Source of the DNA: Streptomyces sp. AC550_RSS872
GTDB lineage: Bacteria; Actinomycetota; Actinomycetes; Streptomycetales; Streptomycetaceae
DNA length: 64,000 bases
Direction: 5' to 3'
Assembly: GCF_019049285.1 (NCBI RefSeq)
Contig: NZ_JAGMUL010000050.1
Location: forward strand, 41,610-105,609
The notes under the pieces: generated by a model
Seen by the model: the letters and a program-made list of their open reading frames with translations, nothing else
Database searches by the model: none
What the model was told of the DNA's origin: nothing
Shown here: piece after piece, positions 44,155 through 53,570 of the stretch
Position numbering within the stretch: position 1 is the first letter of the stretch
Layout of the letters: every line of letters starts with the position of its first letter
Translations under genes and position numbers: made by a program

Positions 44155-44305
44155 ACCCCCGGCGTACAGGCGCTCGGAGCATCCCGGTTCGTCTGGAAAG
44201 ATGGGGCCGACGACGACGTCACACACCCCCCAAGGTCTAGGTCAGGGCCGTAAGAAACAAGCAGTAACGCTGCACGTCAACCCGCACACTCCAAGGAGCG
44301 GACAG

Positions 44306-45328
<1,023 letters not shown>

Positions 45329-45352
45329 TTCCCGGGTTTCATCCGGGGACCT

Positions 45353-45387
45353 GCGAGCCCGGCGCCTGCCCATGGCGCCGGGCTCGC
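45353..45387. terminator. Hairpin terminator of fba
   Basis: Perfect 14-bp arms GCGAGCCCGGCGCC and GGCGCCGGGCTCGC with a 7-nt loop (TGCCCAT) start 25 bp after the fba stop. There is no U-tract, as usual in Streptomyces. The MFS gene starts 16 bp later. Confidence 0.88.
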
Positions 45388-45402
45388 TGTATACCTGGGG
45401 AC

Positions 45403-46899
45403 ATGCCCGACGTCCGGCTGGCCTCACCGCAGGGCAAATGGATCCTGCTCACCACCGTCCTCGGCTCCAGCATGGCGATGCTGGACTCGACCGTCGTCAA
45501 CGTCGCCCTCCCCCGCATCGGCCGTGACCTCGACGCCGACCTCGCGGCGCTCCAGTGGACGGTCAACGCGTACATGCTGACGCTGGCCGGCCTGATCCTG
45601 CTCGGCGGATCGCTGGGGGACCGGTACGGGCGGCGCAAGATCTTCGTCATCGGGGTCGTATGGTTCGCGGCGGCCTCGCTGCTGTGCGGGATCGCCCCGA
45701 ACGCCGGCGTCCTCATCGCGGCCAGGGCGCTCCAGGGCGTCGGCGGGGCGCTCCTCACGCCGGGCTCGCTGGCGCTCATCCAGGCGTCCTTCCATCCCGA
45801 CGACCGGGGTCGGGCGGTCGGCCTGTGGTCGGGTTTCGGGGGGATCGGCGCTGCGGTGGGCCCGTTCCTGGGCGGCTGGCTGGTGGACGGGCCGGGCTGG
45901 CGCTGGGTGTTCCTGCTCAACGTGCCGGTGGCGCTGGTGTGCGTGCCGGTCGCCGTACGCCATGTCCCCGAGTCGGGAGACGGCCGCGCCCACGGCGCCC
46001 GCTTCGACGTACTCGGCGCGGCCCTCGGCGCGCTGTCCCTCGCCCTGGTGACCTACGCGCTGATCGAGGCCCGGTCGGGCTCGCTGGTCGTGGCCCTCAC
46101 CGCGGTGGGAGGCGTGGCGGCCGGGGTCGCCTTCGTGTACGTCGAGCGCCATCGCCCCGACCCGATGATGCCGCTGGACATCTTCAGGTCCCGCCAGTTC
46201 ACGGCGGTCAACCTCGTCACCCTCTGCGTCTACGCGGCCTTCGGCGGCTTCTTCTTCCTCGGCGCCCTTCAGCTCCAGGTCGTCGTCGGCTACTCCGCTC
46301 TCGGTGCCGGTACGGCGCTGCTGCCGACGACCGCCCTGATGCTGCTGTTCTCGGCCCGCTCGGGCGCCCTCGCCGACCGGATCGGTCCCCGGATCCCGCT
46401 GACGGTGGGGCCCCTGCTGTGCGCGGCCGGGATGCTGCTGATGCTGCGGGTCGGCCCGGACGCCTCGTACCTCCTCGACGTCCTGCCCGCCCTGCTCGTC
46501 CTCGGCCTCGGCATGGTCACCCTCGTGGCCCCTCTGACGGCCACCGTCCTGGCCTCCGTCGACACCGCCCGCGCGGGGCTGGCCAGCGGTGTCAACAACG
46601 CGGCGGCCCGAGCGGCGGGCCTCGTCGCGGTGGCCGCGCTGCCGTTGCTCGCCGGGATGGGGGAGGAGGCGTATCGCTCGCCGGCCGCCTTCGACGACTC
46701 GTTCGGGCAGGCGATGGTGTGGTGTGCGGCGGTGCTGGTGATCGGGGCCGTGGTGGCCTTCGCGACGGTGCGTCCCCTGCCCCCGGACTGCCGCAAGCCC
46801 GAATGCCTCCACCACGGGTCGATCACGGCGCCGCCGTTGGAGGGGGTGCGGAGCAGGGGGCGGTTGACGGTCGATGGGGGCGGGGACGGCGACGGATAG
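45403..46899 (+). CDS. MFS drug exporter, 14-helix DHA2 family
   Basis: The 498-residue transporter has about 14 membrane helices. The start is typical of EmrB/QacA-type pumps (SSMAMLDSTVVNVALPRIGRDL), motif A is GGSLGDRYGRRKIF and motif C is GIGAAVGPFLGGWLV. It exports drugs or metabolites using the proton gradient. Its specificity is unknown, and no regulator is adjacent. The Streptomyces intergenic repeat follows the stop. Confidence 0.93.
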   Translation: MPDVRLASPQGKWILLTTVLGSSMAMLDSTVVNVALPRIGRDLDADLAALQWTVNAYMLTLAGLILLGGSLGDRYGRRKIFVIGVVWFAAASLLCGIAPNAGVLIAARALQGVGGALLTPGSLALIQASFHPDDRGRAVGLWSGFGGIGAAVGPFLGGWLVDGPGWRWVFLLNVPVALVCVPVAVRHVPESGDGRAHGARFDVLGAALGALSLALVTYALIEARSGSLVVALTAVGGVAAGVAFVYVERHRPDPMMPLDIFRSRQFTAVNLVTLCVYAAFGGFFFLGALQLQVVVGYSALGAGTALLPTTALMLLFSARSGALADRIGPRIPLTVGPLLCAAGMLLMLRVGPDASYLLDVLPALLVLGLGMVTLVAPLTATVLASVDTARAGLASGVNNAAARAAGLVAVAALPLLAGMGEEAYRSPAAFDDSFGQAMVWCAAVLVIGAVVAFATVRPLPPDCRKPECLHHGSITAPPLEGVRSRGRLTVDGGGDGDG

Positions 46900-46909
46900 G
46901 CATGTTGTT

Positions 46910-47007
46910 CCTCGCCCCCGCCGCCCCTACCCGTCCCATCCCTGGGGGCTGCCGCCCCCAGCCCCTCGCCTCGGCCCCAAGGGCCTCGTCCTCGAACGTC
47001 GGACTGA
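46910..47007 (+). repeat. Streptomyces intergenic repeat
   Basis: It runs CTCGCCCCCGCCGCCCCTAC, CCGTCCCATCCC, a GGGGGCTGCCGCCCCC hairpin, GGCCCCAAGGGCCTCGTCCT and CGAACGTCGGACTGAGGC. It has the same order and orientation as 23750-23884 and is the reverse of 7003-7135. The last block is diverged. It fills the gap between convergent genes. Confidence 0.8.
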
Positions 47008-47084
47008 GGCCCACAGGTGCACCCGTTCCGGTACTGGCGAGCGTGTTCCGCGTGCGGGGTTCATGGCCTGCGGGGAAACGCACC

Positions 47085-47963
47085 TCACCGCCGGCGCCGG
47101 ATCACCCGACTCACCACGATCGCCGAAGCCAACACCACCGCCGCAGCCGGAGCCGCCCACCGCAACGCCGAACTCGGCACCACCGTCTGCGGCGCGGGGA
47201 CCGGCGCGTACCGCCCGCGCGGCGGCGCATGGTCCACTTCCTCCGCACTACGCCCGATCATCGTCCGCCGAGCATGAGCCGCCTCAGCGACGGGAGGCTC
47301 ACCGGCAGCGTCACCAGCACCGGCACCGGCACCGCCACCGGCCTCCACAGGCGCGCCCGCCTCAGGCCCCGGCTCGGGCGCCGCAGCATCATCCGCATCC
47401 GGTGTCGTCTCGAAGTCACTGGTGACCCGAGTCTCGAACTCCCCCGGCGCCAAGCCCTCGTCAGCGGTCTCGTCAGCGGTCCTGTCGGCGGTCTCGTCGG
47501 CAGGAGTCCCGTCCGCGTCCCTGTCCCTCTCCTGATCCGCCACCGTCCCCAGCTGTTCCCCGAAACGGTTCAGCAGCCGTCCCACAGCCGCCTCGACCGC
47601 CTCGGCCGGGAACTCCGCAACCCGCCCGTCCGCGGAAGCCGACCCCTCGAACCGCACCGTGGCCCCCGAGCCGCCCTCGGCCTCCCGAACCCACACCGTG
47701 AGCGCGAGCTTCACCGAACCGGTGCCGCGCGCCTCGGTCGCGTCGCCCTCGACGGCGTACGACCCGTCCTCCCGCGCGGACACCCGAGCGGCACCCCGAT
47801 AGGTGATGGTGTGACCTGCGACCCGCACCTTCAGCCGCCCGGCGACCGGCTCGGCGCCGGCGTCCTGCTGGAGCCCGGGGACCGCCCGGGCGACCCGTAC
47901 GGGATCGGCCAGCACCTCCCTGAGCCGCTCGGCCGCAACCGGAACGAACACCTCATGCTCCAT
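47085..47963 (-). CDS. CoxG-like SRPBCC protein with C-terminal membrane anchor
   Basis: The 292-residue protein has residues 1-145 forming a SRPBCC/CoxG-like domain (MEHEVFVPVAAERLREVLADP, VARAVPGLQQDAG, AVGRLLNRFGEQLG). An acidic low-complexity linker (ADETADRTADETADEG) leads to a C-terminal helix SALRWAAPAAAVVLASAIVVSRVI and basic tail. CoxG proteins recruit CO dehydrogenases to membranes, but no such genes are here, so a general lipid- or cofactor-binding role is likelier. The start at 47963 is chosen over a longer frame. Confidence 0.82.
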   Translation of the reverse strand: MEHEVFVPVAAERLREVLADPVRVARAVPGLQQDAGAEPVAGRLKVRVAGHTITYRGAARVSAREDGSYAVEGDATEARGTGSVKLALTVWVREAEGGSGATVRFEGSASADGRVAEFPAEAVEAAVGRLLNRFGEQLGTVADQERDRDADGTPADETADRTADETADEGLAPGEFETRVTSDFETTPDADDAAAPEPGPEAGAPVEAGGGAGAGAGDAAGEPPVAEAAHARRTMIGRSAEEVDHAPPRGRYAPVPAPQTVVPSSALRWAAPAAAVVLASAIVVSRVIRRRR

Positions 47964-48086
47964 GAGGCCCGAGCCTACCCAGCATGGCGAGAAGCGCACC
48001 CGAACATCCGGGGATTCGCACCGGCCACCCTCCCGCGGGCGTATGCTCCCGGCTCCCGCCCGTCCACCGTCCACCCCGCTACCCCG

Positions 48087-49763
48087 CTACCCCGCGTACC
48101 GCGGATGCACCAGGGTCGACGCCGCCAGCCCCCCGACCCGCGTCCCCTCCGCCGCCCGCGCATCCGCCACCAATCCCGCCCGCGTCAACGTCCCCAACCG
48201 CGGCGCCCCCTCCCCCGAGCCGAGCCGCAGCGCCGGCCGGTCCCCCCGGCCCGCCAGGATGAACCCCCAGTCGTCCGGTGCCCGCGTCGGCCCCGCCGAG
48301 CGGTCCGGCCCGGCCGTGAAGCCGGAGTCGCGGCGCCCGACACCCACCTCCGTGACAGTTCCCCTGACGCTGTAACGGGCGGTGCGAAGCCCCGCGGCAC
48401 GCAGCGTCGTGTCGACGGTCCAGAAGACACGGGGCCGGGAGGAGACCGGCCCGGCGTGCACGGCTAGGCGGCCGGTCGGGGTCAGGGCACGGCGGGCGAG
48501 GCCGTAGAACTCCTGCGAGTACAGCTTGGTGCTGGCCGTGATGCCGGGGTCGGGCAGGTCCGAGAGGACGACGTCGTACGTCGCCCGCGGGGCCGCGCGC
48601 AGCCACTGGAAGGCGTCGCCCGTCATGACGTGGACACGGTCGTCGTCATACGCCTGCCCGTTGAGGGCGGACAGCGGAGGGTCCCGGCGGGCCAACCGCA
48701 CCACCTCCGGGTCGGCCTCGACGACATCGACCCGGTGCACCCCGGGGTGGCGCAGGACCTCACGCAGCGCCAGCCCGTCGCCGCCGCCCAGGATCAGCAC
48801 GCGGGTGTGCTCGCCGCTCATCGCGGGGTGGACCAGCGCCTCGTGGTAGCGGCGTTCGTCGCGGCCGCTGACCCGCAGGCGGCCGTCGAGGAAGAGGTCG
48901 AGGGGGCGGCCGTCGGTGCCGCCGGTGATGACGACCTCCTGGAGGCCGGTCTGGAGCGCCACGCGTACGTCACGGCCGTACACGGCGTGCCGGGCCGCGC
49001 GCTCGAAGTCGTCGACGAGGACGGCGGCCGAGGCGAGGACGCCGAGGACGGTGATGTTGGCGATCACCAGGAGCCAGCGGGCGCGGCGGGTGAGGTCGCG
49101 CCGGAACAGGCCGAGGACGAGCGTGCCCCCGGCGACCGCGTTGACGGCGCCGGTGATCAGGGCCGCGGTCAACTGGCCCAGCAGGGGCAGGAGAAGGAAG
49201 GGGAAGGCGAGGCCGCCGACGAGGGCGCCGACGTAGTCCGCGGCGAACAGGTCGGCCACCGCGCCGCCCGCGTCCTGGCGCCGGATGCGCTGGATCAGCT
49301 CCATCAGCAGCGGGATCTCGGCGCCGATCAGCAGGCCGATGGTGAGGGAGAAGGCGACGAGGAGACAGCGGGGGCCACTGGCCCACATCCCGCCCCAGTC
49401 GCCGGTCCAGGCGAAGACGGCGTACAGGGCGAGCGCGCTCAATCCGCCGACGAGCGCGAGGACGGCCTCGATGGCGCCGAAGCCGGCCGCCGCGTAGGGG
49501 CGCAGCCGCTTGGCGACGAGGGAGCCGAGGCCCATCGCGAAGACCATGACGGACAGGACGACGGAGGCCTGGGTGACCGAGTCGCCGATCAAGTACGCGG
49601 CGAGGGCGACGAGTTCGAGCTCGTAGACGAGTCCGCAGGCGGCGCAGACGAAGACGCCCGCAAGGACCAGGAACCGTCCCGTGCCCGGCCGGACCGGGAG
49701 CCGCGCGGGGCCGGCCCAGGGTGGCGGGGAACCGGGCGGGGCGGGCGCGTGCGGTTCGATCAC
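48087..49763 (-). CDS. Membrane-bound spermidine-synthase-like aminopropyltransferase
   Basis: The 558-residue protein has an N-terminal half with about seven or eight membrane helices (FLVLAGVFVCAACGLVYELELVALAAYLIG). The C-terminal half is a spermidine-synthase-type Rossmann domain: VLILGGGDGLALREVLRHPG, VDVVEADPEVVRLAR and YDVVLSDLPDPG with the catalytic Asp region. The GTG start is used. Soluble SpeE makes spermidine from putrescine and decarboxylated AdoMet; the membrane-fused actinobacterial type has no settled substrate. The DUF2617 gene upstream on the same strand is its usual neighbour. Confidence 0.9.
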   Translation of the reverse strand: MIEPHAPAPPGSPPPWAGPARLPVRPGTGRFLVLAGVFVCAACGLVYELELVALAAYLIGDSVTQASVVLSVMVFAMGLGSLVAKRLRPYAAAGFGAIEAVLALVGGLSALALYAVFAWTGDWGGMWASGPRCLLVAFSLTIGLLIGAEIPLLMELIQRIRRQDAGGAVADLFAADYVGALVGGLAFPFLLLPLLGQLTAALITGAVNAVAGGTLVLGLFRRDLTRRARWLLVIANITVLGVLASAAVLVDDFERAARHAVYGRDVRVALQTGLQEVVITGGTDGRPLDLFLDGRLRVSGRDERRYHEALVHPAMSGEHTRVLILGGGDGLALREVLRHPGVHRVDVVEADPEVVRLARRDPPLSALNGQAYDDDRVHVMTGDAFQWLRAAPRATYDVVLSDLPDPGITASTKLYSQEFYGLARRALTPTGRLAVHAGPVSSRPRVFWTVDTTLRAAGLRTARYSVRGTVTEVGVGRRDSGFTAGPDRSAGPTRAPDDWGFILAGRGDRPALRLGSGEGAPRLGTLTRAGLVADARAAEGTRVGGLAASTLVHPRYAG

Positions 49764-49836
49764 GTTGCCGACGGTACGTTACGCCTGCGGCACGCTGGGT
49801 CACCCACACGTGTGGTGTTGAGGCGGGGGACGTTTG

Positions 49837-49881
49837 CGTCAGGACTGTCAGAACCGTCAGGACGGTCAGGACCGTCAGGAC
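49837..49881. repeat. 9-bp tandem repeat, five units
   Basis: Units of CGTCAGGAC (variants TGTCAGAAC and GGTCAGGAC) run head to tail. The last unit includes the DUF2617 stop codon. Its length is a multiple of 3, so frames stay open across it, but it lies downstream of the gene and is probably slippage-derived. Confidence 0.75.
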
Positions 49882-50423
49882 CGCAGAGATCCCGCCCGGT
49901 GCCGTGGCGTGGCCGCGACCGCCCGCACTCCCACCCTGGTCCGGGTGGCCACCAACTGCCCGTCCTGCGGGTACGCGTGCCAGGTCCGCCAGTGCACCTG
50001 TCCCTCGTGGTGCTGGGCGAGCATCGCGGTGAAGGCGTGCGGGCTGCCGGGGAAGACTCCGGCGAGGCCTTGCGGGTGGTCGGAGACGAGGGCCAGCAAC
50101 TCCTGTGCGCGGCCCGCGAACTGGCCCGGCGACAGCATCTCGACCCGGGCCGCGAACTCGTACTCCCAGTCGCCCACCCGCTTGGCCACCCCGAGCGGCA
50201 GGGGCGTGCTGCTGCCGGGCATGCAGGCCACCGTCTCCGAACAGATGCCGCGCTCCTCCTCGAGGAGCACCTGGTGGGACGCGCCGAGCAGTCTCAACTG
50301 AAGCTTCGTGCCGGTCAGTTCGAGGTCGAGCGTGGCCAGGGCGGGCTGCGGTTCCCGGCCCAGGGCCCAGGCGAGGTCGGCCGCGCGCGTGTCGGTATAG
50401 GCGGTGTTCAGGGTCGTGAGCAT
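49875..50423 (-). CDS. DUF2617 family protein
   Basis: The 182-residue protein matches DUF2617, actinobacterial proteins of unknown function that accompany the membrane spermidine-synthase-like gene. Segments: LTTLNTAYTDTRAADLAWAL, LGASHQVLLEEE, ETVACMPGSSTPLP, VGDWEYEFAARVE and FTAMLAQHHEGQVHWRTWHAYP. The ATG at 50423 with GGAG upstream is chosen. The gap of 111 bp to the next gene contains the 9-bp repeats. Confidence 0.88.
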   Translation of the reverse strand: MLTTLNTAYTDTRAADLAWALGREPQPALATLDLELTGTKLQLRLLGASHQVLLEEERGICSETVACMPGSSTPLPLGVAKRVGDWEYEFAARVEMLSPGQFAGRAQELLALVSDHPQGLAGVFPGSPHAFTAMLAQHHEGQVHWRTWHAYPQDGQLVATRTRVGVRAVAATPRHRAGSLRS

Positions 50424-50693
50424 GGGTCGGCTCCGCAAGCACGCAAAGAAAGGGAGGGAGGTGTCGGTCTCCGGCGGCGCACCCGGCCGACACCGGGAGG
50501 GACGGCCCGGTCAGCCCAGTCGGCCGGTCAGAAGGGGTGTCCGCGGGACTCCGAGGGGCTGCGTTGGTGAATTTCACTGAATCATGAACTGTGGCGCCGC
50601 CACAGCGTTTTTACCCAAGTTCGTGGGCTTTCCATCCCTCAGAGGGCTTATCAGCTCAACTGTTCAACTCCGGCGTGCGCCGGGGCGCACAAA

Positions 50694-50724
50694 AGCGGGG
50701 CCGGTCCCAGGTACCGGCCCCGCT
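50694..50724. terminator. Hairpin terminator of the Gly/Cys-rich protein gene
   Basis: Perfect 12-bp arms AGCGGGGCCGGT and ACCGGCCCCGCT with a 7-nt loop are followed on the minus strand by TTTTG, about 46 bp after the stop at 50771. The rest of the region 50424-50770 shows no gene. Confidence 0.85.
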
Positions 50725-50770
50725 CCGTCCGGATGCGGTTCCCCCTGCTCGGGAGCTCAGCTGCCCCGTG

Positions 50771-51052
50771 TCAGCTGCCTCCGCCACCGCATCCGCCCCC
50801 GCCGCCCCCGCAGGACGACCCGCCTCCGCAGGACGAGCCACCCCCGCAGGACGAGCCTCCGCCGCCTCCCCCGCCGGCCCACCAGCTGCCGCCGGCCGCG
50901 CCGCCCCCGCTGTCGTACGAGTGCGAGCTCGAGTTCGAGTGCGACCGGCCACGGTGCGAGCGGTGGGTGGGACTTACGCTGCGGCGAGCGATGGACACGA
51001 CGATCACGACGAACAAAACTGCGACCAGCGCCCCCACGATGACTGTGGTCAT
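50771..51052 (-). CDS. Small membrane protein with Gly/Cys-repeat tail
   Basis: The 93-residue protein has an N-terminal membrane helix (TTVIVGALVAVLFVVIVVSI), a basic/Ser-His segment, and a tail of about 45 residues made almost only of Gly, Ser and Cys with SCGGG repeated three times and CGGGGS at the end. Four cysteines are evenly spaced. GGAGG precedes the ATG at 51052. The tail resembles short Cys-Gly-rich tails of bacterial envelope proteins of unknown role; metal binding or redox crosslinking is possible. It is monocistronic with its own terminator. Confidence 0.8.
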   Translation of the reverse strand: MTTVIVGALVAVLFVVIVVSIARRSVSPTHRSHRGRSHSNSSSHSYDSGGGAAGGSWWAGGGGGGGSSCGGGSSCGGGSSCGGGGGGCGGGGS

Positions 51053-51192
51053 GGCGTCAGCCTCCTTCCGTTCCCCCGAAGCGGTCCGAGGCGTCCCCCC
51101 GTGGGCGCCTCCCGCTCGGTGCGTGGGAGTCAGATGCCCGGCCGCCTCACGGCCCAAAGCAGAGTTGAGGAACTCCAGAGCTTGGGCGCAGG

Positions 51193-52383
51193 ATGACCGG
51201 CATGACCTCCACCTCCCGCCCCCTGCTCAACCGCCGTCTCGCCGAGTTCGGGACGACGATCTTCGCCGAGATGTCCGCGCTGGCCCTGAGCACCGGGTCC
51301 ATCAACCTGGGGCAGGGCTTCCCCGACACCGACGGGCCCGAGGAGGTCCGTGAGGCGGCCGTGCGGGCCCTGCGGGACGGGCGCGGCAACCAGTACCCGC
51401 CGGGTCCCGGCGTCCCCGAGCTGCGCACCGCGGTCTCCGCGCACCAGGAGCGGCGCTACGGGCTGTCGTACGACCCCGACAGCGAGGTCCTGGTCACCGC
51501 GGGTGCCACCGAGGCCATCGCGGCGACCCTGCTCGCGCTCCTCGAACCGGGCGACGAGGTGATCGCCTTCGAGCCGTACTACGACTCCTACGCGGCCTGC
51601 ATCGCCATGGCGGGCGGCACCCGCGTGCCGGTGACGCTGCGCCCGCATGAGGGCAGTTTCCGGCTCGACCTCGACGAGCTGCGCGACGCGGTCACCGACC
51701 GCACCCGGCTGCTGCTGATCAACACCCCGCACAACCCCACTGGCACGGTCCTCACCCGCGAGGAGCTGGCCGTGATCGCCGAGCTGGCCGTCGAGCGGGA
51801 TCTGCTGGTCGTGACCGACGAGGTGTACGAGCACCTGGTCTTCGACGACGCCGAGCACCTGCCGCTGGCCGGTTTCCCGGGGATGCGGGAGCGGACGGTG
51901 ACGATCGGGTCGGCGGGCAAGACGTTCTCGTTCACCGGCTGGAAGGTCGGCTGGGTGACCGCGGCGTCCGGCCTGGTCACGGCGGTGCGGTCGGCGAAGC
52001 AGTTCCTGACGTACGTCTCGTCGGGGCCGTTCCAGTACGCCGTCGCCGAGGCGCTCGCCCTGCCCGACGGCTACTTCACGGCCTTCCGTGAGGACATGCT
52101 GGCCAAGCGTGACCTGCTGGCGGAGGGGCTGACGGAGGCGGGCTTCGAGGTCTTCCGGCCCGCGGGCACCTACTTCATCACCACCGACATCCGCCCCCTC
52201 GGCGAGAGCGACGGCTTCGCCTTCTGCCGTGCGCTGCCGGAGCGGGCCGGGGTGGTCGCCATCCCCAACGCGGTCTTCTACGACCACCGAGAGGCGGGGG
52301 CGCCGTTCGTACGGTTCGCGTTCTGCAAGCGGACGGAGGTCCTGGAGGAGGCGGTACGGCGACTGAAGGCGCTGGCGGGCTGA
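51193..52383 (+). CDS. Class I/II PLP aminotransferase
   Basis: The 396-residue fold-type I enzyme has NLGQGFPDTDGPEEV, TAGATEAIAATLLAL, FEPYYDSYAACIAMAGG, NTPHNPTGTVLT, VVTDEVYEHLVFD and the PLP-Lys motif GSAGKTFSFTGWKVGW. It is most like the kynurenine/glutamine/methionine transaminase and actinobacterial DapC-like group; substrate choice cannot be made. A link to the kynurenine genes 15 kb away is possible but not needed. It could instead serve methionine salvage or lysine synthesis. Confidence 0.93.
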   Translation: MTGMTSTSRPLLNRRLAEFGTTIFAEMSALALSTGSINLGQGFPDTDGPEEVREAAVRALRDGRGNQYPPGPGVPELRTAVSAHQERRYGLSYDPDSEVLVTAGATEAIAATLLALLEPGDEVIAFEPYYDSYAACIAMAGGTRVPVTLRPHEGSFRLDLDELRDAVTDRTRLLLINTPHNPTGTVLTREELAVIAELAVERDLLVVTDEVYEHLVFDDAEHLPLAGFPGMRERTVTIGSAGKTFSFTGWKVGWVTAASGLVTAVRSAKQFLTYVSSGPFQYAVAEALALPDGYFTAFREDMLAKRDLLAEGLTEAGFEVFRPAGTYFITTDIRPLGESDGFAFCRALPERAGVVAIPNAVFYDHREAGAPFVRFAFCKRTEVLEEAVRRLKALAG

Positions 52384-52438
52384 GGGCGCCCGGGCGGGCG
52401 CACACCGGGCGGGCGCTGTTCACGGCACTCTGCTCAGG

Positions 52439-53239
52439 TCACTCAACCTCAGGCGCCGTCAACCATGTCTCGAAGCCACTCAGGTACTCTCCCACGGCGC
52501 CGAGAGACACGGGCGACGACTCGTACTGCACTGAGAGGTTGGTCTCGTACAGCTTGTAGGCGGGTTCGGTCTCCCGTGCCGCAGCATGCGCTTCCGCCAG
52601 CGCTCGCACCGCGCGCCTGCGGTCGCCGGCTTCCACCGCCTCGACGAGGTCAGGCCACAGCGTGTCGCCGATGTGGTCAGCGAGTTTCTCGATATGGGCT
52701 GCCGCCCGGCGGGCACGGTCTTTGATCGCTTCCCTCTCGGCTTCGGCACGGTGCTTGGCCAGGTGGGAGTCCCGCTCGTCGGATTCCGTCCAGGCGTGGT
52801 CGCCCCAGAACTCCTCCCAGCGCTGGTCCGCTCTTGCCAAGTCCGCCTTGAAGTCGCGGTCCAGGTCCTCCTGTGTGAGGCGAGGATGCTCACCGGCGTC
52901 GCTGTCCTCGAACGCCGACAGAGGCAGAGTGAGATCAGGCACGGGTTCGTCGTCGCGCAGTGCAGTGAGCAGCAGTACGGCGTCGATCGCAGGAAGGACC
53001 TCCTCCACGTCCACCATTCCCCGCAGGGATGCAACCGACTGCTCGACGGCCATGTAGTCGTGCTCGGCGATCTGGTTGTCGAGGTCACCGTGAAGATCGA
53101 GGACCGCGCCGCCGATCGTCTCGATCTCGTCCATGCGCGCCGCGATCTCCATGTCGAGACGCTCCACGATCTGCCGCAGCATACGGACGTTCTCGACCTG
53201 CTCCTCAAGCTTGGCCACCGCTTCGGCCAGATCACCCAT
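52439..53239 (-). CDS. Coiled-coil hypothetical protein divergent from the type I RM locus
   Basis: The 266-residue acidic protein has an N-terminal heptad pattern (LAEAVAKLEEQVENVRMLRQ, IVERLDMEIAARMDEI), a middle acidic region and a helical C-terminal half (HLAKHRAEAEREAIKDRARR, ALAEAHAAARETEPAYKLYE). No domain is recognised. The start is set at ATG 53239; upstream codons are non-typical. It is transcribed away from the restriction-modification genes across a 331-bp region with an AT-rich palindrome, so it may be a regulator, partner or separate cargo gene. Confidence 0.75.
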   Translation of the reverse strand: MGDLAEAVAKLEEQVENVRMLRQIVERLDMEIAARMDEIETIGGAVLDLHGDLDNQIAEHDYMAVEQSVASLRGMVDVEEVLPAIDAVLLLTALRDDEPVPDLTLPLSAFEDSDAGEHPRLTQEDLDRDFKADLARADQRWEEFWGDHAWTESDERDSHLAKHRAEAEREAIKDRARRAAAHIEKLADHIGDTLWPDLVEAVEAGDRRRAVRALAEAHAAARETEPAYKLYETNLSVQYESSPVSLGAVGEYLSGFETWLTAPEVE

Positions 53240-53570
53240 TCTGTGTGCCCCTGTCTCGACGGTCGTCAACTGCCTCTGACGGCAGGCTAATTGACGAAGG
53301 TTGCCTGATCCACTGCCCTCCGGCCACAGGGACGGCCACCCCTTGAAACACCGTTGACTGCCATCATTGCGATGACCTTGCCGGGAGCCAGCAGTCATAA
53401 TTGATAACCCGCATTATCAATCTCAAGCAGACACTGAGCGCGAGGCCGTCGTATCGTTCTGTGCGGCCAGGAAGGCCGCAGAAGCGGAGACGGCAACGTT
53501 CGACAGTGCCGACCAAGCCGCTGGCCGAAGCGACTGATGCAACTAGGGACCGACGAGGAAGGGGGACACC
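53240..53570. promoter_or_regulatory. Divergent control region with AT-rich palindrome
   Basis: The region holds ATTGATAA-CCCGCA-TTATCAAT (53400-53421), a perfect 8-bp dyad that is strikingly AT-rich for this genome and lies 150-171 bp before the methylase-like gene. No gene is seen. The dyad may be the operator controlling one or both divergent units; the HTH at the N-terminus of the next protein is one candidate ligand. Confidence 0.6.

Noticed and set aside
49837..49881. Coding function of the VRT-repeat frame over the 9-bp repeats
   Set aside because: The repeat lies at the end of and downstream of the DUF2617 gene, and the + strand frame has no ribosome site or family match.
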